From: Candidatus Fermentithermobacillaceae bacterium
Lineage (GTDB): Bacteria > Bacillota > Sulfobacillia > Fermentithermobacillales > DUSS01
NCBI GenBank assembly: GCA_012842495.1
Contig: DUSS01000045.1
Coordinates: 134,634 to 198,633, forward strand
DNA: 64,000 bases
Direction of reading: 5' to 3'
Positions within the stretch are counted from its first letter, which is position 1. Each line of letters opens with the position of its first letter. Below, one piece after another: positions 7,344-14,760 of the stretch. The position numbers and the translations under genes were made by a program. The notes under the pieces are model-generated. The model made no database searches, was not told where the DNA came from, and saw nothing but the letters and a program-made list of their open reading frames with translations.

Positions 7344-8158
7344 GCGATTGCATCAAAACCCACGGCCTTTTCCGGGGAAAGGAACGAGAACTTCTCGATC
7401 TTTTACGACCGGCCGGCGGGGAGTGGGGTATTGTCATCGACGATCTGGAAGGTAAGGGCTTTCTCGAACTCAATGGCAACAAGAAGTTTCTTGCAGCTTC
7501 GGTCATCAAACTCCCCATCATGATGGCGGCTTTTAACCAGGTGCGGCTGGGACGCTCGAGGCTCGACGATACTATCGTGCTGAAAAAAGAAGACAAAGTC
7601 GGGGGCTCGGGCGTCCTCCTCGAGTTTCACAACGGCTTATCGCTGACGCTTCTCGATGCCATACATCTCATGATCGTTGTGAGCGACAACACTGCAACCA
7701 ACCTTGTAATCGACGCTATCGGCGGCATTGACGTGGTAAACCACTACATGGCTCAGAGGGGGTTAAAGGACTCCAGGCTCGAAAACTACCTTATGAAGCC
7801 CAAGCCCCAGGGTCCCAGGAACTCAGTAACCCCGTCGGAGGTGGCATATCTCCTCCGGGGAATAGCTACCCGCTCCATCGACAACCCAGGCGACTGCGAC
7901 ACCATGTATGAGATCCTTAAACGCCAGCAGTACAACGAAAAAATTCCCTGGGACCTCCCGCCCGAGGTCGAGTGCGCTCACAAGACCGGCGAGCTAAAAG
8001 GTGTAACTCATGACGTGGGGATAGTGCGAGGTTCCGGAGTAAACTTCGTCATCGTCTGTCTCTCCCAAAATCTGCCCAGTACAAGGGAAGGTGACAGGAC
8101 CATAGGACATATAGCGAAGTGGGCTTATGATATCCTAGTTCGGAACCAACAAGCGTGA
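7340..8158 (+). CDS. Class A beta-lactamase-fold serine hydrolase, apparently cytoplasmic
   Basis: This 272-residue protein has the three penicillin-recognising motifs: SVIK (S54-K57, SxxK), SDN (115-117) and KTG (215-217). That is the layout of class A beta-lactamases and related D,D-peptidases. Unlike secreted beta-lactamases it has no signal peptide or lipobox. The omega-loop Glu of ExxLN cannot be recognised; PSEVAYLL occupies the following helix. An esterase, amidase or peptidoglycan-related hydrolase is as likely as antibiotic resistance. The start at 7340 follows GGAGG by seven bases and overlaps the preceding frameshifted gene. Confidence 0.75.
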   Translation: MSDCIKTHGLFRGKERELLDLLRPAGGEWGIVIDDLEGKGFLELNGNKKFLAASVIKLPIMMAAFNQVRLGRSRLDDTIVLKKEDKVGGSGVLLEFHNGLSLTLLDAIHLMIVVSDNTATNLVIDAIGGIDVVNHYMAQRGLKDSRLENYLMKPKPQGPRNSVTPSEVAYLLRGIATRSIDNPGDCDTMYEILKRQQYNEKIPWDLPPEVECAHKTGELKGVTHDVGIVRGSGVNFVIVCLSQNLPSTREGDRTIGHIAKWAYDILVRNQQA

Positions 8159-8169
8159 GGGCGAGTTTT

Positions 8170-8571
8170 TTACGAGCACGCGCTTCCCTGGTTCGGCCCG
8201 ATCAGCCGGTATATTCCCGCGATCCTGAAGCGGAATTTCCGCAGGGGCGTTATGGAGCTCGGTCGGTCTTTCACGACGTGGAGCATGTTCCTTTCGTCGA
8301 CCATGACACCCAGGTGCACGTAGCCCCCGGGGAAGCGCATGACTACGATGTCGTCGGCTTGGGGATTTGATACCGGGCGAGCTATCCGGTTGAGGGTATC
8401 TAGAGCTCGTTTCAGGTAGTCGGGGTGAGCTTCTTCCTCTATCGGCAGGCCGTCGCCATCCGGAAACCAGACGCCCTTAGAGCGGAAGTATAGCCAGACG
8501 AGACCTAGGCAATCCACGCCGTCGAAGTCGCGCCCCTTGAATTTGTAAGGGATACCGACGAGGTTTTCCAG
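8170..8571 (-). CDS. NlpC/P60-family peptidase
   Basis: The protein carries the NlpC/P60 nucleophile motif (GVDCLGLVWLYF) and the His motif in GYVHLGVMVD, so it is a papain-like cysteine peptidase probably acting on peptidoglycan. It resembles the short, phage-tail-type form rather than secreted endopeptidases with signal peptides. The first ATG/GTG (8517) would begin right at the catalytic Cys. Extending in frame to CTG 8571, ten bases after GGAGG, adds ENLVGIPYKFKGRDFDG, the expected N-terminal part, and gives 133 residues. It is convergent with the beta-lactamase-like gene. No other phage genes are nearby. Confidence 0.65.
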   Translation of the reverse strand: MENLVGIPYKFKGRDFDGVDCLGLVWLYFRSKGVWFPDGDGLPIEEEAHPDYLKRALDTLNRIARPVSNPQADDIVVMRFPGGYVHLGVMVDERNMLHVVKDRPSSITPLRKFRFRIAGIYRLIGPNQGSACS

Positions 8572-8891
8572 GGTGAAAGCACCTCCCGGTGGCCGTCTCA
8601 GCTGGCTTAGACATTCTATGCGTTCTCACGATAATGTGAACATAATGTGCTAGTCCCCGAGAGGGTTAAGCTCCCAGATGATACCATCACCACCTTAAAA
8701 CGAGATCGCGGAAGTAATGAGGAAATAGTACACGATAACTTCGAATGCAGGGGATCCAGTGCAATGAGACAGATTTGTGGTTTGTGCTGCAATAACTCTA
8801 ACATAGAGGCAAAGATACACAAGGAGACTAAGATGTGCAAACGGGAGGTGAAGCCGTACACTCACATAGTTCAAACACGAGGAGGGGCAAT
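8572..8891. other. 320-base intergenic region, no clear gene
   Basis: The region separates the minus-strand NlpC gene from the CAP gene and is more A/T-rich than its surroundings. An 82-codon frame (8647-8895) has no family resemblance. A small dyad, TCACgataatGTGA, lies near 8625-8640. I see no known riboswitch. It probably holds divergent promoters. Confidence 0.4.
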
Positions 8892-9644
8892 ATGAAGAGA
8901 ATCAAATTCCTCGCCGTTTTTCTGGCCGCAAGTTTTACGGTGCTCGTATCAACGGGTCCGGCCATGGCCGGAGGTCAAACTTATCAACGCCTGTACATTT
9001 CGAAACCTGACTGGACTCGAGTGTTCATATTCACAACTCCGGGTAGACCGGGTCTTGACCGGCTGCTCGAGGAGATCTTCCGGGGATGGCGCGGCGTTGG
9101 GACTTTCCCGGGAAGGACGGTTCCGAAACCGGTTCCGCCCGTGTCACCGCCACCGTCCAAGAGTGAGCCGCCTATCACGTCACCGCCCGAAAGCCAGCCT
9201 GATCAGCCCCTGGTGCCACCGCAAGAGGATGGTTCACCGGCTGTCGAGGAGGGCAAGACACTGGCGCCTGAAGAAGCCAAAATGCTCGAACTCGTCAACG
9301 CGGAGAGGACGAGCAGAGGACTCAAACCTCTGACGGTGGATTTCCGCCTTGTGGAACTCGCGAGAAAAAAGAGTCAGGACATGATAGACAAAAACTATTT
9401 CGGCCACAATTCCCCTACATACGGGTCTCCCTTCGACATGATGAAGTCGGCGGGGATCGAATACCGTCTTGCAGGGGAGAACCTGGCCGGTGCCCCGGAC
9501 GTGGCTACCGCGCATAAAGCCCTCATGAATTCCGAAGGACATAGGCGCAACATTCTCAATCCGGGCTTTACCAAAATCGGAATTGGAGTGGCCAAAGGCG
9601 GGCCCTATGGGATTATGTTCACTCAGATGTTCATAGGCTACTGA
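8892..9644 (+). CDS. Secreted CAP/SCP-domain protein (YkwD-like)
   Basis: This 250-residue protein has a Sec signal peptide (KRIKFLAVFLAASFTVL ... AMA) and a proline-rich linker (about residues 70-125: PVPPVSPPPSKSEPP, then ESQPDQPLVPP). A C-terminal CAP domain (about 135-250) has the family signatures NAERTSRGLKPL, YFGHNSP, GENLAG and SEGHRRNILNP. Bacterial YkwD-type CAP proteins are exported and associated with cell wall or spore coat; their biochemical activity is not settled. ATG 8892 follows GAGGAGGGG. A strong terminator follows the gene. Confidence 0.85.
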   Translation: MKRIKFLAVFLAASFTVLVSTGPAMAGGQTYQRLYISKPDWTRVFIFTTPGRPGLDRLLEEIFRGWRGVGTFPGRTVPKPVPPVSPPPSKSEPPITSPPESQPDQPLVPPQEDGSPAVEEGKTLAPEEAKMLELVNAERTSRGLKPLTVDFRLVELARKKSQDMIDKNYFGHNSPTYGSPFDMMKSAGIEYRLAGENLAGAPDVATAHKALMNSEGHRRNILNPGFTKIGIGVAKGGPYGIMFTQMFIGY

Positions 9645-9670
9645 TTCCGGTAGTCTGAAACGATGGGTGA

Positions 9671-9716
9671 GCACGAAAGCCGCAGAAACCCTTCGGGGTT
9701 TCCGCGGCTTTCGTGC
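9671..9716. terminator. Long hairpin terminator between converging genes
   Basis: GCACGAAAGCCGC (9671-9683) and GAAACCC pair with GGGTTTC and GCGGCTTTCGTGC (ending 9716) around a TTCG tetraloop; the stem is about 20 bp. It lies between the CAP gene and the minus-strand micropeptide gene, so it can serve both. The U-tract is short on the plus side. Confidence 0.7.
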
Positions 9717-9726
9717 TTGAAGGCGA

Positions 9727-9807
9727 TTACATAGTCGGGAACACGAAAATCAACAGTATGATGATGAGAAAGAGAAACCACCACCACCACATCCAGGCCA
9801 TGGCCAC
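9727..9807 (-). CDS. 26-residue tryptophan-rich membrane micropeptide
   Basis: A 27-codon frame starts with GTG at 9807, nine bases after GGAGG, and ends TAA at 9727. It encodes VAMAWMWWWWFLFLIIIL followed by LIFVFPTM: one transmembrane helix with four consecutive tryptophans at its N-terminal edge and almost no charge. The Shine-Dalgarno, the compact hydrophobic product and the downstream hairpin at 9671-9716 support a real gene. It is reminiscent of tiny single-span sporulation (YjcZ-type) or oxidase-accessory peptides, but I cannot assign it. It lies downstream of an SH3-domain gene on the same strand. Confidence 0.55.
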   Translation of the reverse strand: MAMAWMWWWWFLFLIIILLIFVFPTM

Positions 9808-9940
9808 GAGGGTTCACCTCCCGTAAAGACGGTTTAGCCGTTAACATGTTATGTGGAACCCTCGTTCGATGACACACGACTCGGTTTCCTGGCGGGTCTC
9901 GGTTGTTCACGTTCTTTTCCGGATCATGGTGGTTGTGGCT

Positions 9941-10318
9941 TCACTCGTTGGCGCGGACGTAGTCCTTAAAGACCCATCCTTGCTTTCCGTCGTAAAGCTG
10001 TATGTTCACCCAGTTCCCTTTCCGGTCCATGAGGATGCAGCCGGTATCTTGTTGGAGAGTTAAGACCACCGGAGAGGTGGTGCTGGGTCCCTCCCTCAGA
10101 TTGACCGAGTCATCCGTGACTGTTCCGAACGTGATGAACCGTTCGGGGACCCGACCGCTCTTCAAAAGCTCGAGCGCGTCCATTTCAAACTTCTTTTGCC
10201 TCAATATCTTTCCAAGGAGCTCGCGTTCGGTCGCCCTGGTAGCCCTCTCATAAAGCTCCCTATAGTCCTGGGTGAGCTGGGTGACCTGCTTGATGGCGCG
10301 GTCTAAGATTTCTTCCAC
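9941..10318 (-). CDS. Helical protein with C-terminal SH3b domain
   Basis: This 125-residue protein has an N-terminal helical region (about residues 1-55, with EILDRAIKQVTQLTQDYREL). A bacterial SH3 domain follows (about 62-122: VNLREGPSTTSPVVLTLQ ... GWVFKDYV). There is no signal peptide. GTG at 10318 is preceded by GGAGGG with seven bases spacing. The SH3b resembles the one ending the SPOCS protein at 5158-6750, so both may dock on the same wall or spore polymer; that link is inferred. It is divergent from the PgpA-like gene. Confidence 0.7.
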   Translation of the reverse strand: MEEILDRAIKQVTQLTQDYRELYERATRATERELLGKILRQKKFEMDALELLKSGRVPERFITFGTVTDDSVNLREGPSTTSPVVLTLQQDTGCILMDRKGNWVNIQLYDGKQGWVFKDYVRANE

Positions 10319-10450
10319 CGCGAATCCCTCCTGCCAAACTGTGTCGGATAATGTTTATGTCAGCTTCGGCCGGGAGATTCCCGAAGAGAACCCGCGGTCT
10401 TCCCAGCGCTGGTCCGGTGTGCAAGAATACTTGAAGGAGGGAGGAAGAGC

Positions 10451-10975
10451 TTGCGACAGGCGCCAGGAAGAGGAATTCGAAGAGAGCACGCCGTGAAAGC
10501 ACTGGCCGATAGAGGGGTGGCCGTGGAAGACATTGCCCAGTTAGTACTGGAGATTCAAAAGCGGTATGTCCCGGACTTGACTCTGGAGGACGCCCGCGAG
10601 AGCGTCGAAAGAGTTTTGGACAAGAGGGAAGTTCAGAACGCCATCCTTACGGGGGTGGCTCTGGACGTGCTCGCTGAAAAGGGCGCTCTTCCCGAACCCC
10701 TCGGTTTCACCGTAAAAACGGACGACCCCTTGTACGGCATCGATGAAATTCTAGCTTTGTCCATCGTTAATGTGTATGGAACGATCGGGCTGACGAATTT
10801 TGGTTACCTGGACAAACTAAAGCCGGGTATCATCGGCAAACTTAATTCTCAAAAAGACGGTAGGGTGAACACATTCATCGATGACATAGTAGCGGCGGTC
10901 GCTGCCGCTGCTGCTGGTCGGGTCGCTCACCGCGCTCGCGACGGCACATTGAGGGAGACGATTCCTCCGGAGTAA
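10451..10975 (+). CDS. Phosphatidylglycerophosphatase A family protein (YutG-like)
   Basis: The 174-residue protein matches the B. subtilis YutG/PgpA-type family: KREVQNAILTGVALDVLAEK, then LPEPL, GIDEILALSIVNVYGTIGLT and FGYLDKLKPGIIGKL, ending in an FIDDIVAAVAAAAAGRVAH helix. Family members are related to phosphatidylglycerol-phosphate phosphatase, making phosphatidylglycerol for the membrane. This Firmicutes branch is soluble-looking and its activity is less documented. TTG 10451 follows GGAGGGAGG. The next gene on the strand encodes an LPG-synthase-like membrane protein, consistent with lipid metabolism. Confidence 0.8.
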   Translation: MRQAPGRGIRREHAVKALADRGVAVEDIAQLVLEIQKRYVPDLTLEDARESVERVLDKREVQNAILTGVALDVLAEKGALPEPLGFTVKTDDPLYGIDEILALSIVNVYGTIGLTNFGYLDKLKPGIIGKLNSQKDGRVNTFIDDIVAAVAAAAAGRVAHRARDGTLRETIPPE

Positions 10976-11209
10976 CGTAAATACCTGGGGACAGCGTAGA
11001 CAGATATGAGGACGGTAGTTTGCTCGGCATAGGAATAGGCAGAGACAAGGACTCCGTGTTAACAAGTTCCTGACCCGGGCCGTTTTCCACGGGCAGACGG
11101 CGGTTTGAGGCGGTGAGGGAGGCAGTGAAATTCCGCCCGAGATGCGTCTTGGCTATGGGATTATGGAGAATGGCGGCTTTAGATGTCGGGTACGGAGGCA
11201 GTGAGACTT

Positions 11210-12316
11210 ATGGATAGGCTCTATCGCCGCGATACCGCGTCAGATGAGAAGGGACCCCCTAGGGGTGCCGGGATTCTGGACCTTAAAAAGATTCTCGTAG
11301 GCGCAGGATGGGCTCTAGGGCTCAGTATCGCTGCGGTGTGGCTTCTTTTAAGATACACCGGGATCGAGAATTTCTCTCGTCACCTCAGCCAGGTTCGGGT
11401 CATCTTTCTCGTCCTCGGGGTATCGATGATCGCTCTGAGCTGGTGGTTTGACACCATCAGGCTAGTCGTCCTGTCTCGTAGTCTCGGGCGGAGGCTTTCT
11501 TTGACAGGAGCGTTTAAAATCACGATGATGTCGTCGTTCATGGCCGGCGTGACTCCCTTCGACACCGGGGGAGAACCTTTGAAGGTGTATCTTCTACACC
11601 GCGAGGGGGTTCCCCTGGGCGAAGGCGCTGCTATCGTAGCCCTCGCTGCCCTTCTCCACGCCACATCTAGACTGTTGTTGTTTATGATCGCACCCTTGAT
11701 AGCGTTAGCTACCGGTGTAGCATGGGCCGCTCTTCCAGGCGTTAAAGCTGCGCTGGGGCTAGGCTTGTTCATATATCTTGTGTTTTTAGGTATCATGATA
11801 GCTTCTCTCATCCGACCCGAAATCGCGAACAATTTGGCAAGAAGAATATGTGCGTCTGGAGTGGTAAAGAAGATTACCTCGGAACGGACGCGGGAGGAAA
11901 TAGTCCGGAGGGTAGCTATGCACGTCCAGGAGTTTCGCGACGGAGTGCTCAGGTTTTCCAATATGCATCTTCATGCAGGGGCGGCAGGCCTGTTGAGCGT
12001 GGGATACTGGCTCTCGTTAACCCTGGTGCCTTTCTTCGTTTTGAGGGGCGTGGGGGTGGGGGTTTCCTATCCCGCAGCTTTCGCTACTTCCATGTCCCTC
12101 TACCTGGTCATGGCATACGTGCCGACCCCCGGGGCAAGCGGAGGCGCTGAGATCGGCTCGGCGGCTCTTTTCGCGACCATGATTCCCTCCCGGCTCATCG
12201 GCGTGTTTGTCCTGTTATGGCGTCTGGTTACTTTTTACCTCACCATGGTGGTGGGCGGACTTTTTGTCGCATTTGAGGCGATATCCTGGTCGTTCAGAAA
12301 ACTTGCCGCCGATTAA
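11210..12316 (+). CDS. UPF0104/LPG-synthase-type integral membrane protein
   Basis: This is a polytopic membrane protein of 368 residues with about seven to eight hydrophobic segments. It has the family features TPFDTGGEPLKVYLL and the late PTPGASGGAEI motif typical of the lysylphosphatidylglycerol-synthase transmembrane (flippase-like) domain. It lacks the soluble aminoacyl-transfer domain of MprF, so it is more likely a lipid or glycolipid translocase/transferase component. ATG 11210 has GGAGG eleven bases upstream; an ATG at 11183 lacks a good site. The last four bases overlap the convergent CapA-like gene. Confidence 0.75.
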   Translation: MDRLYRRDTASDEKGPPRGAGILDLKKILVGAGWALGLSIAAVWLLLRYTGIENFSRHLSQVRVIFLVLGVSMIALSWWFDTIRLVVLSRSLGRRLSLTGAFKITMMSSFMAGVTPFDTGGEPLKVYLLHREGVPLGEGAAIVALAALLHATSRLLLFMIAPLIALATGVAWAALPGVKAALGLGLFIYLVFLGIMIASLIRPEIANNLARRICASGVVKKITSERTREEIVRRVAMHVQEFRDGVLRFSNMHLHAGAAGLLSVGYWLSLTLVPFFVLRGVGVGVSYPAAFATSMSLYLVMAYVPTPGASGGAEIGSAALFATMIPSRLIGVFVLLWRLVTFYLTMVVGGLFVAFEAISWSFRKLAAD

Positions 12317-13962
12317 GAACTCGCGCCGCGCTCCTTTAGCAGTAGCCATTTGTGAAGAAGAGCAGCCCCCTGTGCTCTCGTGAAGAAATCTGATGGTCCG
12401 ACGCGGTTGTCCCCGTAGCCGTCAAACAGCCCTTGCTCCCGACCCCAGAGAAACGCAGCCCGCTTCTCGTCGCTGAGGTCAGCTGTGTCGGCGAAATCCG
12501 GTATCCCGGGGGACGCGGGAGATTTTCCCGCCGTCTTCCACATCATCAACGCGACTTCCGCTCGGGTAAGCGGCGCCTTGGGGTCGAAGCCCGGCTGGGC
12601 CGGTGGGAAAACGCCCTGCAGACACATGTATACCAAATAGGGATAAGACCATCTTTCCGGAGTCACCAGAGAAAAACCAGCGGGTGCGGCTAGCTTTGTT
12701 AATTCGTCCTTTGACATTTCCGCCGAGGCCAAAAGACAAGCCCATTCTTCTACCGTTAAGGGATCGTTGGGCCGAAAAGTACCATCAGGAGTACCGTTTA
12801 CGATGCCTCTTCGTTCCAGCGACATGATGTAGGTCACTGCCCAATGACCGGACAGGTCCGAAAACCGCCTTTCCCATATGTTGCCTTCCGTATCCACCTG
12901 GGTCGCAAAACGCTGGGACAGGGTGTTTAGTGAGGAAAACACTTCGGCCTTCTTGGCGGGGTCTTCCAGAAGGGTTGTCCTTCCCCACGTTATAGTAGTG
13001 GGATAGAGTTTGGCTGACTTTACCCCTTCACGAGTAACGGTGAGCTTTAGAATCCCTCCTGTCTGGCAAAGAGGAACCTTGGGGTTGGTGATGAACACGA
13101 AATTACCCAGGCTGAATGCGGTAAAGCGCTTTCCGTCGTATGAGAAGCCCTGAAGAACGTGGGGATGCGTTCCGATGATAATATCCGCTCCTGCATCCAG
13201 CAAAGCCCGGCGGAGTTTAAGCACCCAGTCCTCGGGTTCGAGAGTGTACTCTGTTCCCCAGTGGACGAGCACAATGACTACATCGGCCCTGGCTTTCATC
13301 GCCTTGACCTCGGAGACGATGGCTTTGTTCCAGGTAGAGAAGTCGGCGGCGAGACCTGGCTTACCGGTGTCGGCTCTCCACCATCCCCATGGGATGAGCA
13401 TCGTGGTTGCGAGAAAACCGATTTTGAGGCCCTTCACCTCGATTATCCGCCCTTCCCAGGCCGAAGCCGCATCTTTGCCTGCTCCTACGTGCAAGATACC
13501 GTAATCATCGAGGTGCTTAAGAGTTTCAAGCATGCAGTCGACTCCGTAATCGAGGGTATGATTGTTGGCCAGCGAGACGATGTCAAACCCGCATTCCACC
13601 AGACCCTTCAAAGACTCAGGGCGGGCGCGGAAGGTATATTCTTTGCCCTTCAGCGGTTCTCCGGTTGTGCCGACCGCGCACTCCAGGTTACCAACGGTGA
13701 GATCTGCGGAAAGCAGAATGTCCTTGACGCCCCACCACGGAGCCATGGGACCTTCTTTAGCTATGAGGTCACCTATTCCGTGTGCCAAGAGCACATCACC
13801 GACGAAGTTGATGGTCACTTCCGGGGAGCCCGGCGGAGACTCCTCCGGTGCCGCCGAACAGAAAGGGAGGACCGGTGCGAACACTGCGGCCGTTGCCAGC
13901 ATCACCACGAGCACCGGTACACCCCAGAACTTGAGCACGATCCTTTTGGATACCCTGACCAT
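12313..13962 (-). CDS. CapA-family metallophosphatase-like protein with SLH anchor
   Basis: This 549-residue protein starts with a signal/anchor (KFWGVPVLVVMLATAAVFA). A CapA/PgsA-type domain of the metallophosphatase fold follows, with NFVGDVLLAHG, SLANNHTLDYG and GTHPHVLQGF carrying the expected Asp/Asn/His ligands. Residues about 367-540 form three S-layer homology repeats (FSDLSGHWAVTYI ... GTFRPNDPLT; PGFDPKAPLTRAEVALMM; FFTRAQGAALL). CapA proteins take part in poly-gamma-glutamate or capsule handling. The SLH module would fix this one to secondary cell wall polymer. ATG 13962 follows CGGAG; TTG 13989 is a weaker alternative. Confidence 0.85.
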   Translation of the reverse strand: MVRVSKRIVLKFWGVPVLVVMLATAAVFAPVLPFCSAAPEESPPGSPEVTINFVGDVLLAHGIGDLIAKEGPMAPWWGVKDILLSADLTVGNLECAVGTTGEPLKGKEYTFRARPESLKGLVECGFDIVSLANNHTLDYGVDCMLETLKHLDDYGILHVGAGKDAASAWEGRIIEVKGLKIGFLATTMLIPWGWWRADTGKPGLAADFSTWNKAIVSEVKAMKARADVVIVLVHWGTEYTLEPEDWVLKLRRALLDAGADIIIGTHPHVLQGFSYDGKRFTAFSLGNFVFITNPKVPLCQTGGILKLTVTREGVKSAKLYPTTITWGRTTLLEDPAKKAEVFSSLNTLSQRFATQVDTEGNIWERRFSDLSGHWAVTYIMSLERRGIVNGTPDGTFRPNDPLTVEEWACLLASAEMSKDELTKLAAPAGFSLVTPERWSYPYLVYMCLQGVFPPAQPGFDPKAPLTRAEVALMMWKTAGKSPASPGIPDFADTADLSDEKRAAFLWGREQGLFDGYGDNRVGPSDFFTRAQGAALLHKWLLLKERGASS

Positions 13963-14101
13963 CGCTTCATCTCCGTTCTTCCGACTCAAACTATATTGCA
14001 GGCAGCCTAGTTGACTAGATACTCGTTTCTCCCGGAAAATCCTGCTAGTGAGGCAAGCCGCACGGAAGACCGGAACCCTTTGTTCTTGAGCGAAATATGA
14101 T

Positions 14102-14130
14102 TTGACGACCAGCGGCGGGTTCGCTATACT
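14102..14130 (+). promoter_or_regulatory. Sigma-A promoter of the tRNA cluster
   Basis: TTGACG (14102-14107) and TATACT (14125-14130) are separated by exactly 17 bases. Transcription would start near 14137, shortly before the first tRNA at 14151. Confidence 0.85.
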
Positions 14131-14150
14131 ATCCCTTGCTGGAGAGATCA

Positions 14151-14225
14151 GGGCGAATAGCTCAGTGGGAGAGCACCTGCCTTACACGCAGGGGGCCACA
14201 GGTTCGAACCCTGTTTCGCCCACCA
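14151..14225 (+). tRNA. tRNA-Val (anticodon TAC)
   Basis: The acceptor stem GGGCGAA/TTCGCCC, T arm GGTTCGAACC and anticodon loop CTTACAC are all visible. The terminal CCA is encoded. Confidence 0.95.
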
Positions 14226-14237
14226 TCGAGTTCACGC

Positions 14238-14315
14238 GGAGGCGTGGTGTAGCCGGTCAAACATACGTGCCTGTCACGCACGAGATCGCGGGTTCAAATC
14301 CCGTCGCCTCCGCCA
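14238..14315 (+). tRNA. tRNA-Asp (anticodon GTC)
   Basis: The acceptor stem GGAGGCG/CGCCTCC, anticodon loop CTGTCAC and T loop GGTTCAAATCC are present. CCA is encoded. Confidence 0.95.
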
Positions 14316-14321
14316 TGATTT

Positions 14322-14397
<76 letters not shown>

Positions 14398-14404
14398 TTC
14401 TCGA

Positions 14405-14479
14405 GCGGAAGTAGCTCAGCGGTAGAGCATCGCCTTGCCAAGGCGAGGGCCGCGGGTTCAAATCCCGTCTTCCGCTCCA
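14405..14479 (+). tRNA. tRNA-Gly (anticodon GCC)
   Basis: The acceptor stem GCGGAAG/CTTCCGC, anticodon loop TTGCCAA and T arm GGGTTCAAATCCC are visible. CCA is encoded. Confidence 0.95.
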
Positions 14480-14493
14480 GTTCTTGATCACCG

Positions 14494-14567
14494 GGCGACA
14501 TAGCCAAGTGGCAAGGCAGGGGTCTGCAAAACCCTTATCCCCGGTTCGAATCCGGGTGTCGCCTCCA
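14494..14567 (+). tRNA. tRNA-Cys (anticodon GCA)
   Basis: The acceptor stem GGCGACA/TGTCGCC, anticodon loop CTGCAAA and T arm CGGTTCGAATCCG are present. CCA is encoded. Confidence 0.95.
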
Positions 14568-14577
14568 AAAGGATATG

Positions 14578-14654
14578 GGGCGGCTAGCTCAGTTGGTTAG
14601 AGCGCCACGTTGACATCGTGGAGGTCAGAGGTTCGAGTCCTCTGTCGCCCACCA
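14578..14654 (+). tRNA. tRNA-Val (anticodon GAC)
   Basis: The acceptor stem GGGCGGC/GTCGCCC has one G-U pair. The anticodon loop is TTGACAT, the T arm is GAGGTTCGAGTCCTC, and CCA is encoded. It is the second valine isoacceptor in the cluster. Confidence 0.95.
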
Positions 14655-14664
14655 TAAGTTTGAA

Positions 14665-14693
14665 GCCTCCCAGAGGGGAGGCGCTTTGCTTTA
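14665..14693 (+). terminator. Terminator after the tRNA cluster
   Basis: GCCTCCC (14665-14671), loop AGAG and GGGAGGC (14676-14682) form a tight hairpin followed by the T-rich GCTTTGCTTTAT. Confidence 0.7.
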
Positions 14694-14760
14694 TAACCCC
14701 TGTTTTGCATGGAATTCCCCTGGGATCGCACCTGACATACTACCCTTGGAGGTGAAGGAG

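Noticed and set aside
8647-8895. 82-codon frame upstream of the CAP gene
   Set aside because: No family resemblance and no Shine-Dalgarno; it merely runs into the CAP gene's ribosome-binding site.
9638-9910. 90-codon minus-strand frame covering the micropeptide gene
   Set aside because: Low-complexity His/Val composition in another frame; the micropeptide frame has the better start signal and a sensible product.
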